The position numbers and the translations under genes are program-made. Positions 23,299-31,542 of a stretch of DNA of 32,999 nt are shown here, in pieces (positions within the stretch are counted from its first letter, which is position 1; the number at the start of each line of letters is the position of its first letter). The DNA lies in the NCBI GenBank assembly GCA_023433925.1, contig JAEYTO010000050.1:1-32999 (forward strand), given 5' to 3'. The stretch comes from Pseudomonadota bacterium (GTDB lineage Bacteria > Desulfobacterota > Desulfovibrionia > Desulfovibrionales > Desulfovibrionaceae). A model generated the notes under the pieces. It saw only the letters and a list, made by a program, of their open reading frames with translations. It made no database searches and was not told the origin of the DNA.

Positions 23299-25011
23299 AT
23301 GTCCGATCAACTGCTCTCGGGAAACATAAGCTTCGCCGGCCTCGGCTCGGGAACCGACTTCTCGGCCCTCATCGACGGCCTGATGAAGATCGAGCAGCGT
23401 CGCGTCACCAAGCTCGAGGACTGGCGCAAGTCCTGGGACGACAAGATCGTCCAGTTCCGCGACCTGAACACGAAGCTATTGTCCCTCAAGACCAGCCTCG
23501 AGGGCATGAACACGCTGGGCAAGTTCCTGGTCAAGGATGCCGTGTCCTCGAACGAGGCCTCCTTCACGGCCACGGCCGGGGCCGAGTCATCCGAGGGCGC
23601 CTACAACATCAAGGTCGGCAGCCTGGCCAAGAACAGCATCTGGACGAGCAACGCCCTGGGCAGCGCGACCACGGACATCGTCAACGACACGAATGCCGAC
23701 CTCAAGGGCTCCTTGGCCTTCACCATCGACGGCAAGACCATCACGACATCCATTTCCGAAGGCCAGAACCTCAACGACCTGGCCGCCGCCATCAACGCCA
23801 ACACGGACAATCGCTATACGGATGCCGACGGCGTTTCCAAGCAGTACGTGCGCGCCAGCGTGGTCAAGACGCAATCGAGCCCAGACCAGTACGTGCTGCA
23901 GCTCTCGGCTCTGGATCAGGGCACCAAATACGCCATTTCCGGCATCACGCCCACCGATCTTGACCTGACGTTCCCCGGAGCGGCGACGCAGGTGGCCACC
24001 AATGCCCAGATCGAGTTCAACGGGCTGACCATCACGCGCTCCTCCAACGTCATCGACGACATCGTCCCCGGCATCACCCTGAACCTCAAGCAGGTCGACA
24101 CCGTCGGGGCGACGCTCACGGTCAATACCGACAAGGAAGCCATCAAGGAGAACGTGCGCGCGTTCGTGGACGCGGTCAACGAGGTGCGCAAGAAGATCAG
24201 CGAGATCTCCAAGGTGGACGCCACCACGAATCAGGGCTCGATCCTGACCGGCAACTACGGCGTGGACATGATCGGCCAGAACCTGAAGAACATCATCGCC
24301 TCCAAGGGCATCGGATTCGACTACGACAGCAACACCTACTCGGCCCTGCCCCAGATCGGCATCATGACCAACGCCGATGAAGGTTCGATCGAGTCCGGTC
24401 TGCTCACGCTCGACGAGAGTAAGCTCGACGAGGCCCTGGCCAAGGACCCGGAAATCCTGGCCTCCCTTTTCTCGGCCTATTATCAGGGCTCTTCTGATTC
24501 GCCCAACTTCTCCTACGCCTCCTCTTTGCCGGGCACCACCAAGGCGGGTACCTACGAGGTCGCCTACACCGTCTCCGGCGGCAGCGCCTCCGGCACCATC
24601 GGCGGCCATGCGGCGACCTGGGACGGCACGACGAAACAGCTCACCGGCGCCGCCGGAACCCCGGTAGCCGGTCTGGTCGTGAGCGTCACCAACCTCACCG
24701 ACGGAGCCTACACGGGGAACGTCTCCCTGCTCCTGGGCAAGACCAACGAGCTCATCGACGAGTTGAAGGTCCTCACCGATCCCAAGTCCGGCCCGAGCGA
24801 CTTCGAGGCCGGCCCTCTGGCCGTCCTGGAGGAGAACTACCGCGACATCATCGCCAGCATCGACAAGAAGATCGAGTACGAGGAGAAGCGCATCACGAGG
24901 CTCACGCGCCAGTACAAGGACCGCTTCGCCCGGCTCGACGCCATGCTCAGCTACTACAACAGCGTCTCCGCCGGCATGCAGAGCCAGATCATTGGCATGA
25001 TGAAGGAATAA
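23299..25011 (+). CDS. fliD: Flagellar hook-associated protein 2 (filament cap) FliD
   Basis: 570 aa. It caps the growing filament and folds flagellin subunits. The N-terminal domain (ISFAGLGSGTDFSALIDGLMKIEQRRVTKLEDWRKSW) and the C-terminal coiled-coil domain (IDKKIEYEEKRITRLTRQYKDRFARLDAMLSYYNSVSAGMQSQIIGMMK) are the conserved legs. Two beta-rich middle domains include flagellin-IN-like repeats (about 75-150, and a Gly/Ser/Thr-rich block at about 410-480). Start ATG 23299 has GGGAG upstream. An in-frame TTG 21 nt earlier is not preferred. It is under the sigma-54 promoter and probably co-transcribed with fliS (12-nt gap). Confidence 0.96.
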   Translation: MSDQLLSGNISFAGLGSGTDFSALIDGLMKIEQRRVTKLEDWRKSWDDKIVQFRDLNTKLLSLKTSLEGMNTLGKFLVKDAVSSNEASFTATAGAESSEGAYNIKVGSLAKNSIWTSNALGSATTDIVNDTNADLKGSLAFTIDGKTITTSISEGQNLNDLAAAINANTDNRYTDADGVSKQYVRASVVKTQSSPDQYVLQLSALDQGTKYAISGITPTDLDLTFPGAATQVATNAQIEFNGLTITRSSNVIDDIVPGITLNLKQVDTVGATLTVNTDKEAIKENVRAFVDAVNEVRKKISEISKVDATTNQGSILTGNYGVDMIGQNLKNIIASKGIGFDYDSNTYSALPQIGIMTNADEGSIESGLLTLDESKLDEALAKDPEILASLFSAYYQGSSDSPNFSYASSLPGTTKAGTYEVAYTVSGGSASGTIGGHAATWDGTTKQLTGAAGTPVAGLVVSVTNLTDGAYTGNVSLLLGKTNELIDELKVLTDPKSGPSDFEAGPLAVLEENYRDIIASIDKKIEYEEKRITRLTRQYKDRFARLDAMLSYYNSVSAGMQSQIIGMMKE

Positions 25012-25023
25012 CAGGGAAAGAAG

Positions 25024-25767
25024 ATGCTCAAGGCAGCCCAGAAGTACCTGGCGACCCAAGTCACCACCACGGACCAGGGCCAACTGCTCATCCTGCTATA
25101 CGACGCGGCCATCAAGTTTCTCAACCAGGCCAAGACCAAGATCGATGAGAAGGATTACGCCCAGAAGGGCATCCTCATCGCCAAGGCCCTGGACATCCTT
25201 TCGGAGCTGGCCAGCAGCCTGAACAAGGACAAGGGCGGGGAGCTGGCGGACAGCCTGAATCAGCTCTATTTCTACTGCAACACCCGCCTGCTCATGGCCA
25301 ACCTCAAGATGGACAAGGCCATCATCGACGAGGTGGTCAAGATCATCTCCGGCGTGCGCGATGCCTATGTCCAGATCATCAAGGAGGGCGCCTTGGCTCC
25401 GAACGCCCCCGTGGACAAGGCCGGCACGCGAGCCGTATCGCGCTCCGCATCCTTCGGCGCGCCGAGGGTCCCCGGCGCCGCGATCACGCCGCCTCCCGTG
25501 GCTCCCGCCGCGGCCAAGGCCGGCTATGCGCAGGCGGTCGCCCAGGCGCGGCAGAACGAGCCCAAGGCCCGGCCGCCCCAACAGCCTGATCAGCCCGCTC
25601 CGCGGACCGACGCGCCGACAGGCCCGCTCCAGGCCGCCTCAGCCTCGCAATCATCGGCTGCGTCCGCCCCTGCCCTTCCAGACGCATCCAGCGGGACAGC
25701 CGACCCCTCGACGGGCAACGCCCTGCGCCGTCGCGTGGTCCAGGCCTACGGCTCAACGCCCAAGTAG
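25024..25767 (+). CDS. fliS: Flagellar secretion chaperone FliS with long disordered C-terminal tail
   Basis: 247 aa, about twice a normal FliS (about 120-135). Residues 1-122 are the helical chaperone: AAQKYLATQVTTTDQGQLLILLYDAAIKFLNQAK ... YAQKGILIAKALDILSELASSLNKDKGGELADSLNQLYFYCNTRLLMANLKMD. It binds the flagellin C-terminus before export. Residues 123-247 are Ala/Pro/Gln-rich, without predicted secondary structure, ending in a basic RRRVVQAYG motif. No frameshift or stop separates the parts, and the tail's codon use looks like its neighbours. The tail's role is unknown. GGGAAAG is a modest ribosome site. The next gene starts 6 nt after the stop. Confidence 0.93.
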   Translation: MLKAAQKYLATQVTTTDQGQLLILLYDAAIKFLNQAKTKIDEKDYAQKGILIAKALDILSELASSLNKDKGGELADSLNQLYFYCNTRLLMANLKMDKAIIDEVVKIISGVRDAYVQIIKEGALAPNAPVDKAGTRAVSRSASFGAPRVPGAAITPPPVAPAAAKAGYAQAVAQARQNEPKARPPQQPDQPAPRTDAPTGPLQAASASQSSAASAPALPDASSGTADPSTGNALRRRVVQAYGSTPK

Positions 25768-25773
25768 CCCGGC

Positions 25774-26859
25774 ATGGCGCCGGTCAGGGTTCTGCACGTC
25801 TCCTTCGGCCTCGGTCTCGGAGGCACGGAAAAGGTCATGCAGCTCCTGGCCTCGGGCCTTGACCGCGATCACTTCGAGCCATTCGTCTTCAGCTTCGGGG
25901 ACGGCCCCCGCGGGCGGCAGATCCTGGCCGCTGGCGTGCCGGTCATCGTGGGCCGGGACCTGCTGCGCTGCCTGGAGCAACTGCGGCCGCGCATCGTGCA
26001 CCTGCACCGCGCGGGCTGGCCCGAGCCCGGCCTGTTGAGAACCCTGCGCCTGGCCCAAGTGCCCGTGGTCGTGGAGACCAACGTCTTCGGCCGCCGCGAC
26101 TCCTCGCCCCAGGCCCAGGTCATCGACCGCCACCTGTTCGTCTCGCACTTCTGCGCCCGGCGCTACGCCGCCGTGGAGGGCATCGACACCACGGGGCCGC
26201 GCTTCGGCGTGCTCTACAACCCCGTGGACACCGACCTCTTTGAGCGCCATGCGCCCGACAAGCCCTGGGGCACACCGGTCTTCGGCCGGATCTCGCGCGC
26301 CGATCCGGGCAAGTGGTCGCGGCTGGCCCTGGACATCCTGCCCCTGCTCAAGCGCGAGCTCCCGGACTTCCGCTTCCGGGTCATCGGCGGCACGGCCGAG
26401 ACCCGCGCCTTCGTGCGCGAGCACGGCCTGGAGTCCAACGTGGAGTGGCTGGAGCAGGTCGAGACCGACATGGAGCTGGCGGGCTTCTACGGCTCCCTGT
26501 GCCTGCTGGCCCATGCCAACGATACGGGCGAGAGCTTCGGGCTGACCATCGCCGAGGCCATGGCCTGCGGCCTGCCCGTGGTCACCCACCCGGCCGATGG
26601 CTTGCGCGACAACGCCCAGCTCGAGCTTGTGGAGCACGGCCTGACCGGCATCGTCGCCGCGAGCGCGGACGAGTACGCCTCGGCCGTGACGCGCCTGCTG
26701 ACGCATCCGGACGAGGCGCGGGCCATGGGCCTGCGCGGCCGGGACAAGGCCCGCGCCCAGTTCCGCGTGCAGACCATCGTGTCCAAGCTCCAGGACATCT
26801 ACCAGGAGCTGCTCGCGGCCAAGCCCGGTCCCGAAGCGGCCTCCAAGCGCGCGGACTGA
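25774..26859 (+). CDS. Glycosyltransferase family 4 (GT-B) protein
   Basis: 361 aa. The N-terminal Rossmann half starts VRVLHVSFGLGLGGTEKVMQLLASGL, the usual GT4 acceptor-side glycine loop. The C-terminal half has the EX7E donor motif GESFGLTIAEAMACGLPVVTHPADGLRDN (about 251-279). No membrane segment is seen, so it is cytosolic. It lies 6 nt after fliS and 10 nt before the next glycosyltransferase gene, within the fliD operon by spacing. Modification of flagellin or a surface glycan is likely from context; donor and acceptor are unknown. Confidence 0.88.
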   Translation: MAPVRVLHVSFGLGLGGTEKVMQLLASGLDRDHFEPFVFSFGDGPRGRQILAAGVPVIVGRDLLRCLEQLRPRIVHLHRAGWPEPGLLRTLRLAQVPVVVETNVFGRRDSSPQAQVIDRHLFVSHFCARRYAAVEGIDTTGPRFGVLYNPVDTDLFERHAPDKPWGTPVFGRISRADPGKWSRLALDILPLLKRELPDFRFRVIGGTAETRAFVREHGLESNVEWLEQVETDMELAGFYGSLCLLAHANDTGESFGLTIAEAMACGLPVVTHPADGLRDNAQLELVEHGLTGIVAASADEYASAVTRLLTHPDEARAMGLRGRDKARAQFRVQTIVSKLQDIYQELLAAKPGPEAASKRAD

Positions 26860-26869
26860 AGGCCTGGCC

Positions 26870-28222
26870 ATGCTCCCCAGCGGGACTTTTTCGACCTACA
26901 CAGGCCAGGTATTGTCCTTCGCCCTGGGCGGAGCGCGCTCCGCGCCTCTGCCACCGTCCGAGCCCGACCCGGCCGCGCGCAAATGGGCCGAGCGTCTGGC
27001 CAGGGCCTGGTCGCATCGGAAACAGCCGCACTTTCTCCTGCTAGGCCTGTGGCAGCCGTGTCTGGCCGCCGCACTGCTCAGGCTGCTCCCGGACAGCGTG
27101 CGCCTCGTGGTCAGCGATGCCGATCCCGAAGCAGTGCGCGCGGCGGGCGGACAGCCGGACGCGGAAATTCTTGCCCACCCGCGCGTGGCCCTGCTCTGCG
27201 ACACCTCGGCCTGGGCCCATCGGCTGCTCTGGGACGCGGCCGGTCTCACGCCGGACAGCACGTTCGCCGCCGTCAACCCGCTCCTGCCGGCCGAGGCGCG
27301 CGGACCGTGCCGCGAGCTGGAGCGGCTGCTGGGACTGTCCATGGTCAAGATCGCCGGACGCTGCGAGCGGCCGGATGAAGAATGCCTCCGGCGGCCGGGG
27401 GACAATCGTGCAGGACAGCACGATTGGACGTCGCCGGAAAGGCGACGCCCGAAGGGCGAGGGCCACGATGGCCCGAGTCAAATGATCCCCCCCGGACCCC
27501 CACGGTTTTCGGCGTGGAAATCCGGCCATGCGCGGCCGGGCCTGAGCGTGGCGGCCATCCTCCATCCGGCCGAGCCCGGCCTGCCGGAGTTCTTCGCGGC
27601 CATTCCGGACTGGGTGGCGCAGGTCTGCGTGGTCTGGGACGCCAGCGAGCCTCCCGACGCCAAGGCCCTGGGCATCGCGCCCGACCCGCGCCGGGTCGAG
27701 GCCGCCCGCCTTTTGGCAGGCGACTTCGCGGCCCAGCGCAACCGCATGCTCGGCCTGTGCCGTGGCGAGTGGGTCCTGACCCTGGACGGCGACGAGCGGC
27801 TGCCCGACTCGGTCTGGGCCTGCCTGCCCGCGCTCATGGCCAGGGCCCATGTCTCCGGAATCTATTTCCAGCGCCAGACCCTCTATCCGGACGAATCATC
27901 CTGCAAGATCGGCTACGGCCTGTGGCCCGACCTCCAGCTCAGGCTCTTCCGCAACCTGCCGGGCCTGGCCTATGCCCGGCCCGTGCACGAAATCCTCGAA
28001 GGCCTGCCCGGCCCCCGCGCCGTGCTCGCCAGCGGAGCCATCGCGCATTACAGCCGCCTGCGCAAGACGCCCGAAGAGCTGCGGCGCAAGCTCGGCATCT
28101 TCGACAGCGCCGCATCCGGGGCCTTCGGCCACCGGCTCAACGCCGAGTACCCCCACGTCCCGCGCGCCCTGCTGCCGAACCGGGAGTTGGAATTTCCGGC
28201 CAGGCTGCTTATGATCCCTTGA
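26870..28222 (+). CDS. Two-domain protein with C-terminal WaaE-like GT2 glycosyltransferase
   Basis: 450 aa. Residues about 225-450 form a GT2 domain: LSVAAILHPAEP at the nucleotide-binding start, DFAAQRNRMLGLCRGEWVLTLDGDERLPD with the DGDE metal motif near 304, and VHEILEGLPG. This pattern is shared with lipopolysaccharide-core WaaE-type glucosyltransferases. Residues 1-165 resemble a small Rossmann-like domain (HFLLLGLWQPCLAAALLRLLPDSVRLVVSDADPEAV) that I do not recognise. The linker (about 168-215) is Arg/Pro/Gly-rich and is encoded by a block of four tandem hairpins with repeat-like edges, so it looks inserted while the reading frame stayed open. It is last in the fliD-fliS-GT4 series and probably acts on the same glycan. 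Confidence 0.82.
   Translation: MLPSGTFSTYTGQVLSFALGGARSAPLPPSEPDPAARKWAERLARAWSHRKQPHFLLLGLWQPCLAAALLRLLPDSVRLVVSDADPEAVRAAGGQPDAEILAHPRVALLCDTSAWAHRLLWDAAGLTPDSTFAAVNPLLPAEARGPCRELERLLGLSMVKIAGRCERPDEECLRRPGDNRAGQHDWTSPERRRPKGEGHDGPSQMIPPGPPRFSAWKSGHARPGLSVAAILHPAEPGLPEFFAAIPDWVAQVCVVWDASEPPDAKALGIAPDPRRVEAARLLAGDFAAQRNRMLGLCRGEWVLTLDGDERLPDSVWACLPALMARAHVSGIYFQRQTLYPDESSCKIGYGLWPDLQLRLFRNLPGLAYARPVHEILEGLPGPRAVLASGAIAHYSRLRKTPEELRRKLGIFDSAASGAFGHRLNAEYPHVPRALLPNRELEFPARLLMIP
27384..27502. repeat. Four-hairpin palindromic array inside the GT2 gene
   Basis: Consecutive perfect stems: 9 bp (CAATCGTGC / GCACGATTG, 27403-27426), 7 bp (CGTCGCC / GGCGACG, 27429-27447), 4 bp (GCCC-GAA-GGGC, 27447-27457) and 6 bp (GGGCCA / TGGCCC, 27460-27474). 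The edges, GCCTCCGGCGGCCGGGGG on the left and TCCCCCCCGGACCCCC on the right, are partly complementary. This density of structure is typical of intergenic repeats rather than coding sequence, yet the block encodes about 40 residues in frame. Confidence 0.8.
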
Positions 28223-28252
28223 GCCGCTGACTCGTTATTTCCAAGGTCGCCC

Positions 28253-28292
28253 CAAGCTGTCCGCCCGGCGCCTTGGCCGGGCGGACAGCTTG
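28253..28292. terminator. Strong palindrome after the GT2 gene
   Basis: A 17-bp perfect stem (28253-28269 / 28276-28292) with a 6-nt GCCTTG loop lies 30 nt past the stop codon. No T run follows, but stem strength and position suggest the end of the fliD-fliS-glycosyltransferase transcript. Confidence 0.6.
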
Positions 28293-28303
28293 AACACACG
28301 GGT

Positions 28304-28365
28304 CCAGGGGCCTTAGGCCCCTGGCGCGGTGAGAGCCCGAGAGAGGGCGCGGAGCCCTCTCTCGG
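28304..28365. repeat. Bipartite palindromic intergenic element, inverted copy
   Basis: Hairpin CCAGGGGCC-TTA-GGCCCCTGG (28304-28324) is joined by CGCGGTGAGAGC to hairpin CCGAGAGAGGGC / GCCCTCTCTCGG (28337-28365). Read on the minus strand it matches the element after nfi at 17081-17140 and the shorter one at 10401-10440. It ends about 30 nt before the nitrilase-family start. Confidence 0.75.
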
Positions 28366-28396
28366 TTGAATCGCAAAGCGCCTACCAGGAGCCGCC

Positions 28397-29182
28397 ATGG
28401 ATTACCGCCTCGGCGTCTGCCAGACGCCCGTGCTCTCCTCGCCCGAGGAGATCGAGCCCTATCTCGCCGCCGTGGCCGCCGCCGAATCGCCGGGCCTGTG
28501 GCTCTTCCCGGAGCTGTTCCTGGGCGGCTTCGACCTGGAGCGCCGTGACTACTGGGCCGCCCTGGCCCTGGAGGCCATGGCCCGCATGCAGGCCTTCTGC
28601 CGCGAGACGGGCCACGCCCTGGCCGGCACGTTCCTGGAGCAGTGCGCCGGAGGCTTCCGGAACTCCTTATACCTCTTCGCGCCCGAGCTGGCCGAGCCGC
28701 TCAAGCTCTACAGCAAGATCCATCTCTTCCCTGCCTCGGACGAGGCCAGGCTGCTCGAACCCGGCGACGCGGACATCCGCAACCCCGAGCTGCGCGGCCT
28801 GCGCCTGGGCGGCTGCATCTGCTTCGACCTGCGCTTCCCCGAGGTCTGCCGCCTCCAGGCCGCCCGCGACGTGCACGTCTACCTCGTGCCGGTCCAGTGG
28901 CCAGCATCCCGTCTGGACCACCTGACGGCCCTCTGCCGCGCCAGGGCCTTGGAGAACCAGGCCCTGCTGCTCGTATGCAACTGTTACGGCCCCTCGGCCT
29001 TGGGGGCCATGCCCGGCGCGTCCATGCTCATCGGCCCCTGGGGCCAGACCATCCTGGGCTGCGGCGCGGAGCCGGGCGTCTTTTCGGCCATGATCGACAC
29101 GGATGTGCTCAAGGCCGGCCAGCGCCTCTTCTCCACGCGCGCCTCCCCGATCCTGGCCGTGGCTCCCCGCGTGCTGCCTTGA
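28397..29182 (+). CDS. Carbon-nitrogen hydrolase (nitrilase superfamily, omega-amidase-like)
   Basis: 261 aa. The catalytic triad is visible: Glu39 (LFPELFLGGF), Lys107 (YSKIHLF) and Cys142 (GGCICFDLRFPE). The size and the CFDLRFPE motif resemble Nit2/YafV omega-amidases that remove ammonia from alpha-ketoglutaramate or similar amides; substrate is a guess. AGGAG is 9 nt before ATG. No signal peptide is seen, so it is cytosolic. It is first of a loose series of four same-strand genes, with the Yip1-like gene 86 nt later. Confidence 0.9.
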   Translation: MDYRLGVCQTPVLSSPEEIEPYLAAVAAAESPGLWLFPELFLGGFDLERRDYWAALALEAMARMQAFCRETGHALAGTFLEQCAGGFRNSLYLFAPELAEPLKLYSKIHLFPASDEARLLEPGDADIRNPELRGLRLGGCICFDLRFPEVCRLQAARDVHVYLVPVQWPASRLDHLTALCRARALENQALLLVCNCYGPSALGAMPGASMLIGPWGQTILGCGAEPGVFSAMIDTDVLKAGQRLFSTRASPILAVAPRVLP

Positions 29183-29268
29183 GGCGAGCGAGCCCCGCCA
29201 GCCTTGATTCCTGCCCGGAGAGGAGATAGTTTCCCACAGTCGTTCATTACCGCAGCACAGGACCATCG

Positions 29269-30333
29269 ATGACCATACAATGCCCCAAGTGCGGCTTCTC
29301 GCGGGAGGTGCCCGAGGACAAGCTGCCCGCCTCGGCCAGCATCGCCACCTGCCCCAAGTGCGCGCACAAGTTCAAGTTCCGCGACCTGCCCAGGGTCACC
29401 CGGTTGCGGGACTACCATGAAGAACGGGACGAGCCCACGTCCGACACCCATCCCAGGCCTGGGGAGCATGACGAGCCTGACGGCCGTGGAAACGAGGCCC
29501 CGGTGGCCGGGCGACCCGGCCAGGCAGGCGGACAGGTGGAGCCAGCCGCGAGCGCCAACCGGCCCGCGCGGGCTCCCAGGCCGCCCGCCGAAGGCGACAT
29601 CTGGCAGCGCCTGGAGTCCATGCGCTCCGAGCGCCAGGAAAGTCCCGGCCAGGATGACCAGGAGGCCCCGGCCAAGGAGAGCGGGCTTCCCGAGGATGAA
29701 GGGACGGACGAGGCCTCGGCGCGCGGCGACGCGACATCCATCGAAGCGCCATGGGAGCGCACGGACAAGTTCGGCGTCGCGGGCGGCTTCGTGCAGACCG
29801 TCAAGCGGGCCACGCTCCATCCCCAGGCCTTCTTCGGCCACATGCCGCTGCGCGGCATGGCCAAGCCGCTGGCCTTCTTCCTCCTCGTGGGCTGCATCCA
29901 GCTCGCGGCCCAGCTCGGCTGGGGCGCCGCGGGCATGACCTTCATGGACCTCGTGACCCAGCGTCCCGAGGAAGCCTCCGTGACGACCAGCCTTGGCGAA
30001 GGGGGCTACCTGCTGTTCATCATCTTCCCGCTGGTCCTCACGACCCTGCTCTTCGCCATGAGCGGCCTGAACCACCTCTTCCTCATGGCCACCAAAGCCG
30101 CCAACCGAGGCTTCGAGGCGACCTTCCGGGCCGTGGCCTACGGTAGCGCGCCCCTCGTCCTGTCGGTCATACCCTATGCGGGCGACATGCTCGGGCTGGT
30201 CTGGAACCTGGCCGTGACCATCATCGCCTACAAGTACATCCATCGCACGAGCTACGCGCGCGTGGCCCTGGCCATGCTCATTCCTTTCGCCTTCATGTTC
30301 GCCCTGGGCCTCTTCTCCCTCGGAGCGACCTAG
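29269..30333 (+). CDS. Zinc-ribbon (MJ0042-type) protein with C-terminal Yip1-like membrane domain
   Basis: 354 aa. The N-terminal zinc ribbon has Cys5-X2-Cys8 and Cys28-X2-Cys31 (IQCPKCGFSREVPEDKLP ... TCPKCAHKFKF), the MJ0042 finger also found at the start of many deltaproteobacterial proteins. Residues 45-165 are a charged, Pro/Glu/Asp-rich disordered linker. Residues about 180-354 hold four to five hydrophobic segments (LAFFLLVGCIQLAAQLG, YLLFIIFPLVLTTLLFAM, AYGSAPLVLSVIPYAGDMLGLVWNLAVTIIAYKYIH, LAMLIPFAFMFALGLF), the arrangement of a Yip1 domain. Function is unknown. The topology would put the zinc ribbon in the cytoplasm. Confidence 0.85.
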   Translation: MTIQCPKCGFSREVPEDKLPASASIATCPKCAHKFKFRDLPRVTRLRDYHEERDEPTSDTHPRPGEHDEPDGRGNEAPVAGRPGQAGGQVEPAASANRPARAPRPPAEGDIWQRLESMRSERQESPGQDDQEAPAKESGLPEDEGTDEASARGDATSIEAPWERTDKFGVAGGFVQTVKRATLHPQAFFGHMPLRGMAKPLAFFLLVGCIQLAAQLGWGAAGMTFMDLVTQRPEEASVTTSLGEGGYLLFIIFPLVLTTLLFAMSGLNHLFLMATKAANRGFEATFRAVAYGSAPLVLSVIPYAGDMLGLVWNLAVTIIAYKYIHRTSYARVALAMLIPFAFMFALGLFSLGAT

Positions 30334-30376
30334 CCGGCATGGTATTTGCTGCTCAACGCGTATTGTCGGAGGCGGA

Positions 30377-30712
30377 ATGCTCGGCTGGCTGAAGACCGCT
30401 TGGCGGGCCCTCGCGGAACGGAAGCGGGTCTCCAGGGAGATCGACTCCCAGGCCTTCAGGGAAATGGCCCGTGAGCTCAGCGAGCTCGCGGTCATGGCCG
30501 GCATGATCGGCCCGCCCGAGGACGAGTTCCAGGCCAAGCTCGGGCGCATCAAGACCGAGATGGACCAGCTCTGCTCCCTGACGGGGCGGCCGGAATTCCG
30601 GCGCCTGTCACGCGAGCGGCGGCTGCTTCTGCGCCGAAGCCTGCTCCAGTCACGGGAACAGCTGCTGAAAACCGTCCAGAGCGCCCCCGCGCCCACCGTC
30701 AGGCTGCAATAG
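30377..30712 (+). CDS. Small charged helical protein of unknown function
   Basis: 111 aa with GGAGG spaced 5 nt before ATG. It is rich in Arg, Glu and Leu, and predicted largely alpha-helical (SREIDSQAFREMARELSELAVMAG ... DEFQAKLGRIKTEMDQLCSLTG ... RRLSRERRLLLRRSLLQSREQLLKTVQ). No membrane segment, signal or known motif is present; there is one Cys. It lies 43 nt after the Yip1-like gene and 56 nt before a lipoprotein gene, so it is probably co-transcribed. I do not recognise it. Confidence 0.7.
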   Translation: MLGWLKTAWRALAERKRVSREIDSQAFREMARELSELAVMAGMIGPPEDEFQAKLGRIKTEMDQLCSLTGRPEFRRLSRERRLLLRRSLLQSREQLLKTVQSAPAPTVRLQ

Positions 30713-30768
30713 GCGGCCCGCCGGCAGGGCGCGGCGTCAAAACACCAACAGCCGCATCGAGAGGGACC

Positions 30769-31416
30769 ATGCGCCAGGTCACACCGCTCCTGCTCGTCCT
30801 CATCCTCCTGTCCGCCGGGTGCGGCAGCGGCGTAGCCTTCCAGCCGCGCCTCACCGAGAAGTCCGTGCTCGTCGTGGACCAGTGGGTGGACACCTCGCCC
30901 CTCGTGGTCATGGTCAGGCCCAAGCGCTCCGCCATGCGCGAGCACTCGGCCCTGTTCATCCCCTTCCGCGTGGAGCAGGACATCTCCGACGTGCGCCACC
31001 ACGGCCGCGAGCTCATGCGCGTCTTCTGGTCCGACTGGACCTCCAAATCCTTGTTCCCGACCATGGTCTATGACGACACGCTCTATTACCGGAGCCCGGA
31101 GGAGGCCGTGCGCCTGGCCCGGCTGAAGGGCGCCGACCTGGCCGTGACCGGCGTGGTGACCTACCTGCTCCACGGCGGGTCCTATGCCGACACGGCCGTG
31201 TCCCTGCGCCTGGAGGTCTACGACGCGGTCACGGGCTACCTCGTCTGGTCCATGGAGCAGGCCGGCCGCATGGAGGCCAACACCGTGGAGGACTACATCC
31301 TCTTCGCCCGCAAGACGCGCCTGCCCATGGACCCCATGTACGCCGTGCTCACCAGCATCTCCGACGGCATGGCCCAGCCCGTGCTCCAGTGGAGCGGGCT
31401 CGTGTCCCGCCCCTGA
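30769..31416 (+). CDS. Hypothetical outer-membrane lipoprotein
   Basis: 215 aa. The signal peptide ends at lipobox LLSAGC with Cys18 followed by Gly, so outer-membrane sorting is expected. The mature domain contains EEAVRLARLKGADLAVTGVVTYLLHGGSYADTAVSLRLEVYDAVTGYLVWSMEQAG. This alternation of 'GAD.vvtG.v' and 'V.LRLEVYDa.TG..vWs' is typical of the TolB-N/CsgG/LpoB-like alpha-beta fold. It may be a distant relative of the LpoB-like protein at 8376, though identity is too low to judge by eye. It is last gene before a good terminator. Confidence 0.82.
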   Translation: MRQVTPLLLVLILLSAGCGSGVAFQPRLTEKSVLVVDQWVDTSPLVVMVRPKRSAMREHSALFIPFRVEQDISDVRHHGRELMRVFWSDWTSKSLFPTMVYDDTLYYRSPEEAVRLARLKGADLAVTGVVTYLLHGGSYADTAVSLRLEVYDAVTGYLVWSMEQAGRMEANTVEDYILFARKTRLPMDPMYAVLTSISDGMAQPVLQWSGLVSRP

Positions 31417-31542
31417 GCAGCGCGACGAAGCGCCCCCGAGGCGGATTGCATCCGGGCCGGGAAGGGCCTTGCCTCCCCGGCCGAGACCCGCTCCCGACAA
31501 GGCGGCCCCGGAACCCGCGGTTCATCGCGGACCGCCCTCGTG

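Noticed and set aside
28984..31500. 838-residue minus-strand open frame over the nitrilase-to-lipoprotein series
   Set aside because: Covers four genes with signal peptides, a zinc ribbon and a catalytic triad on the other strand; no coherent protein.
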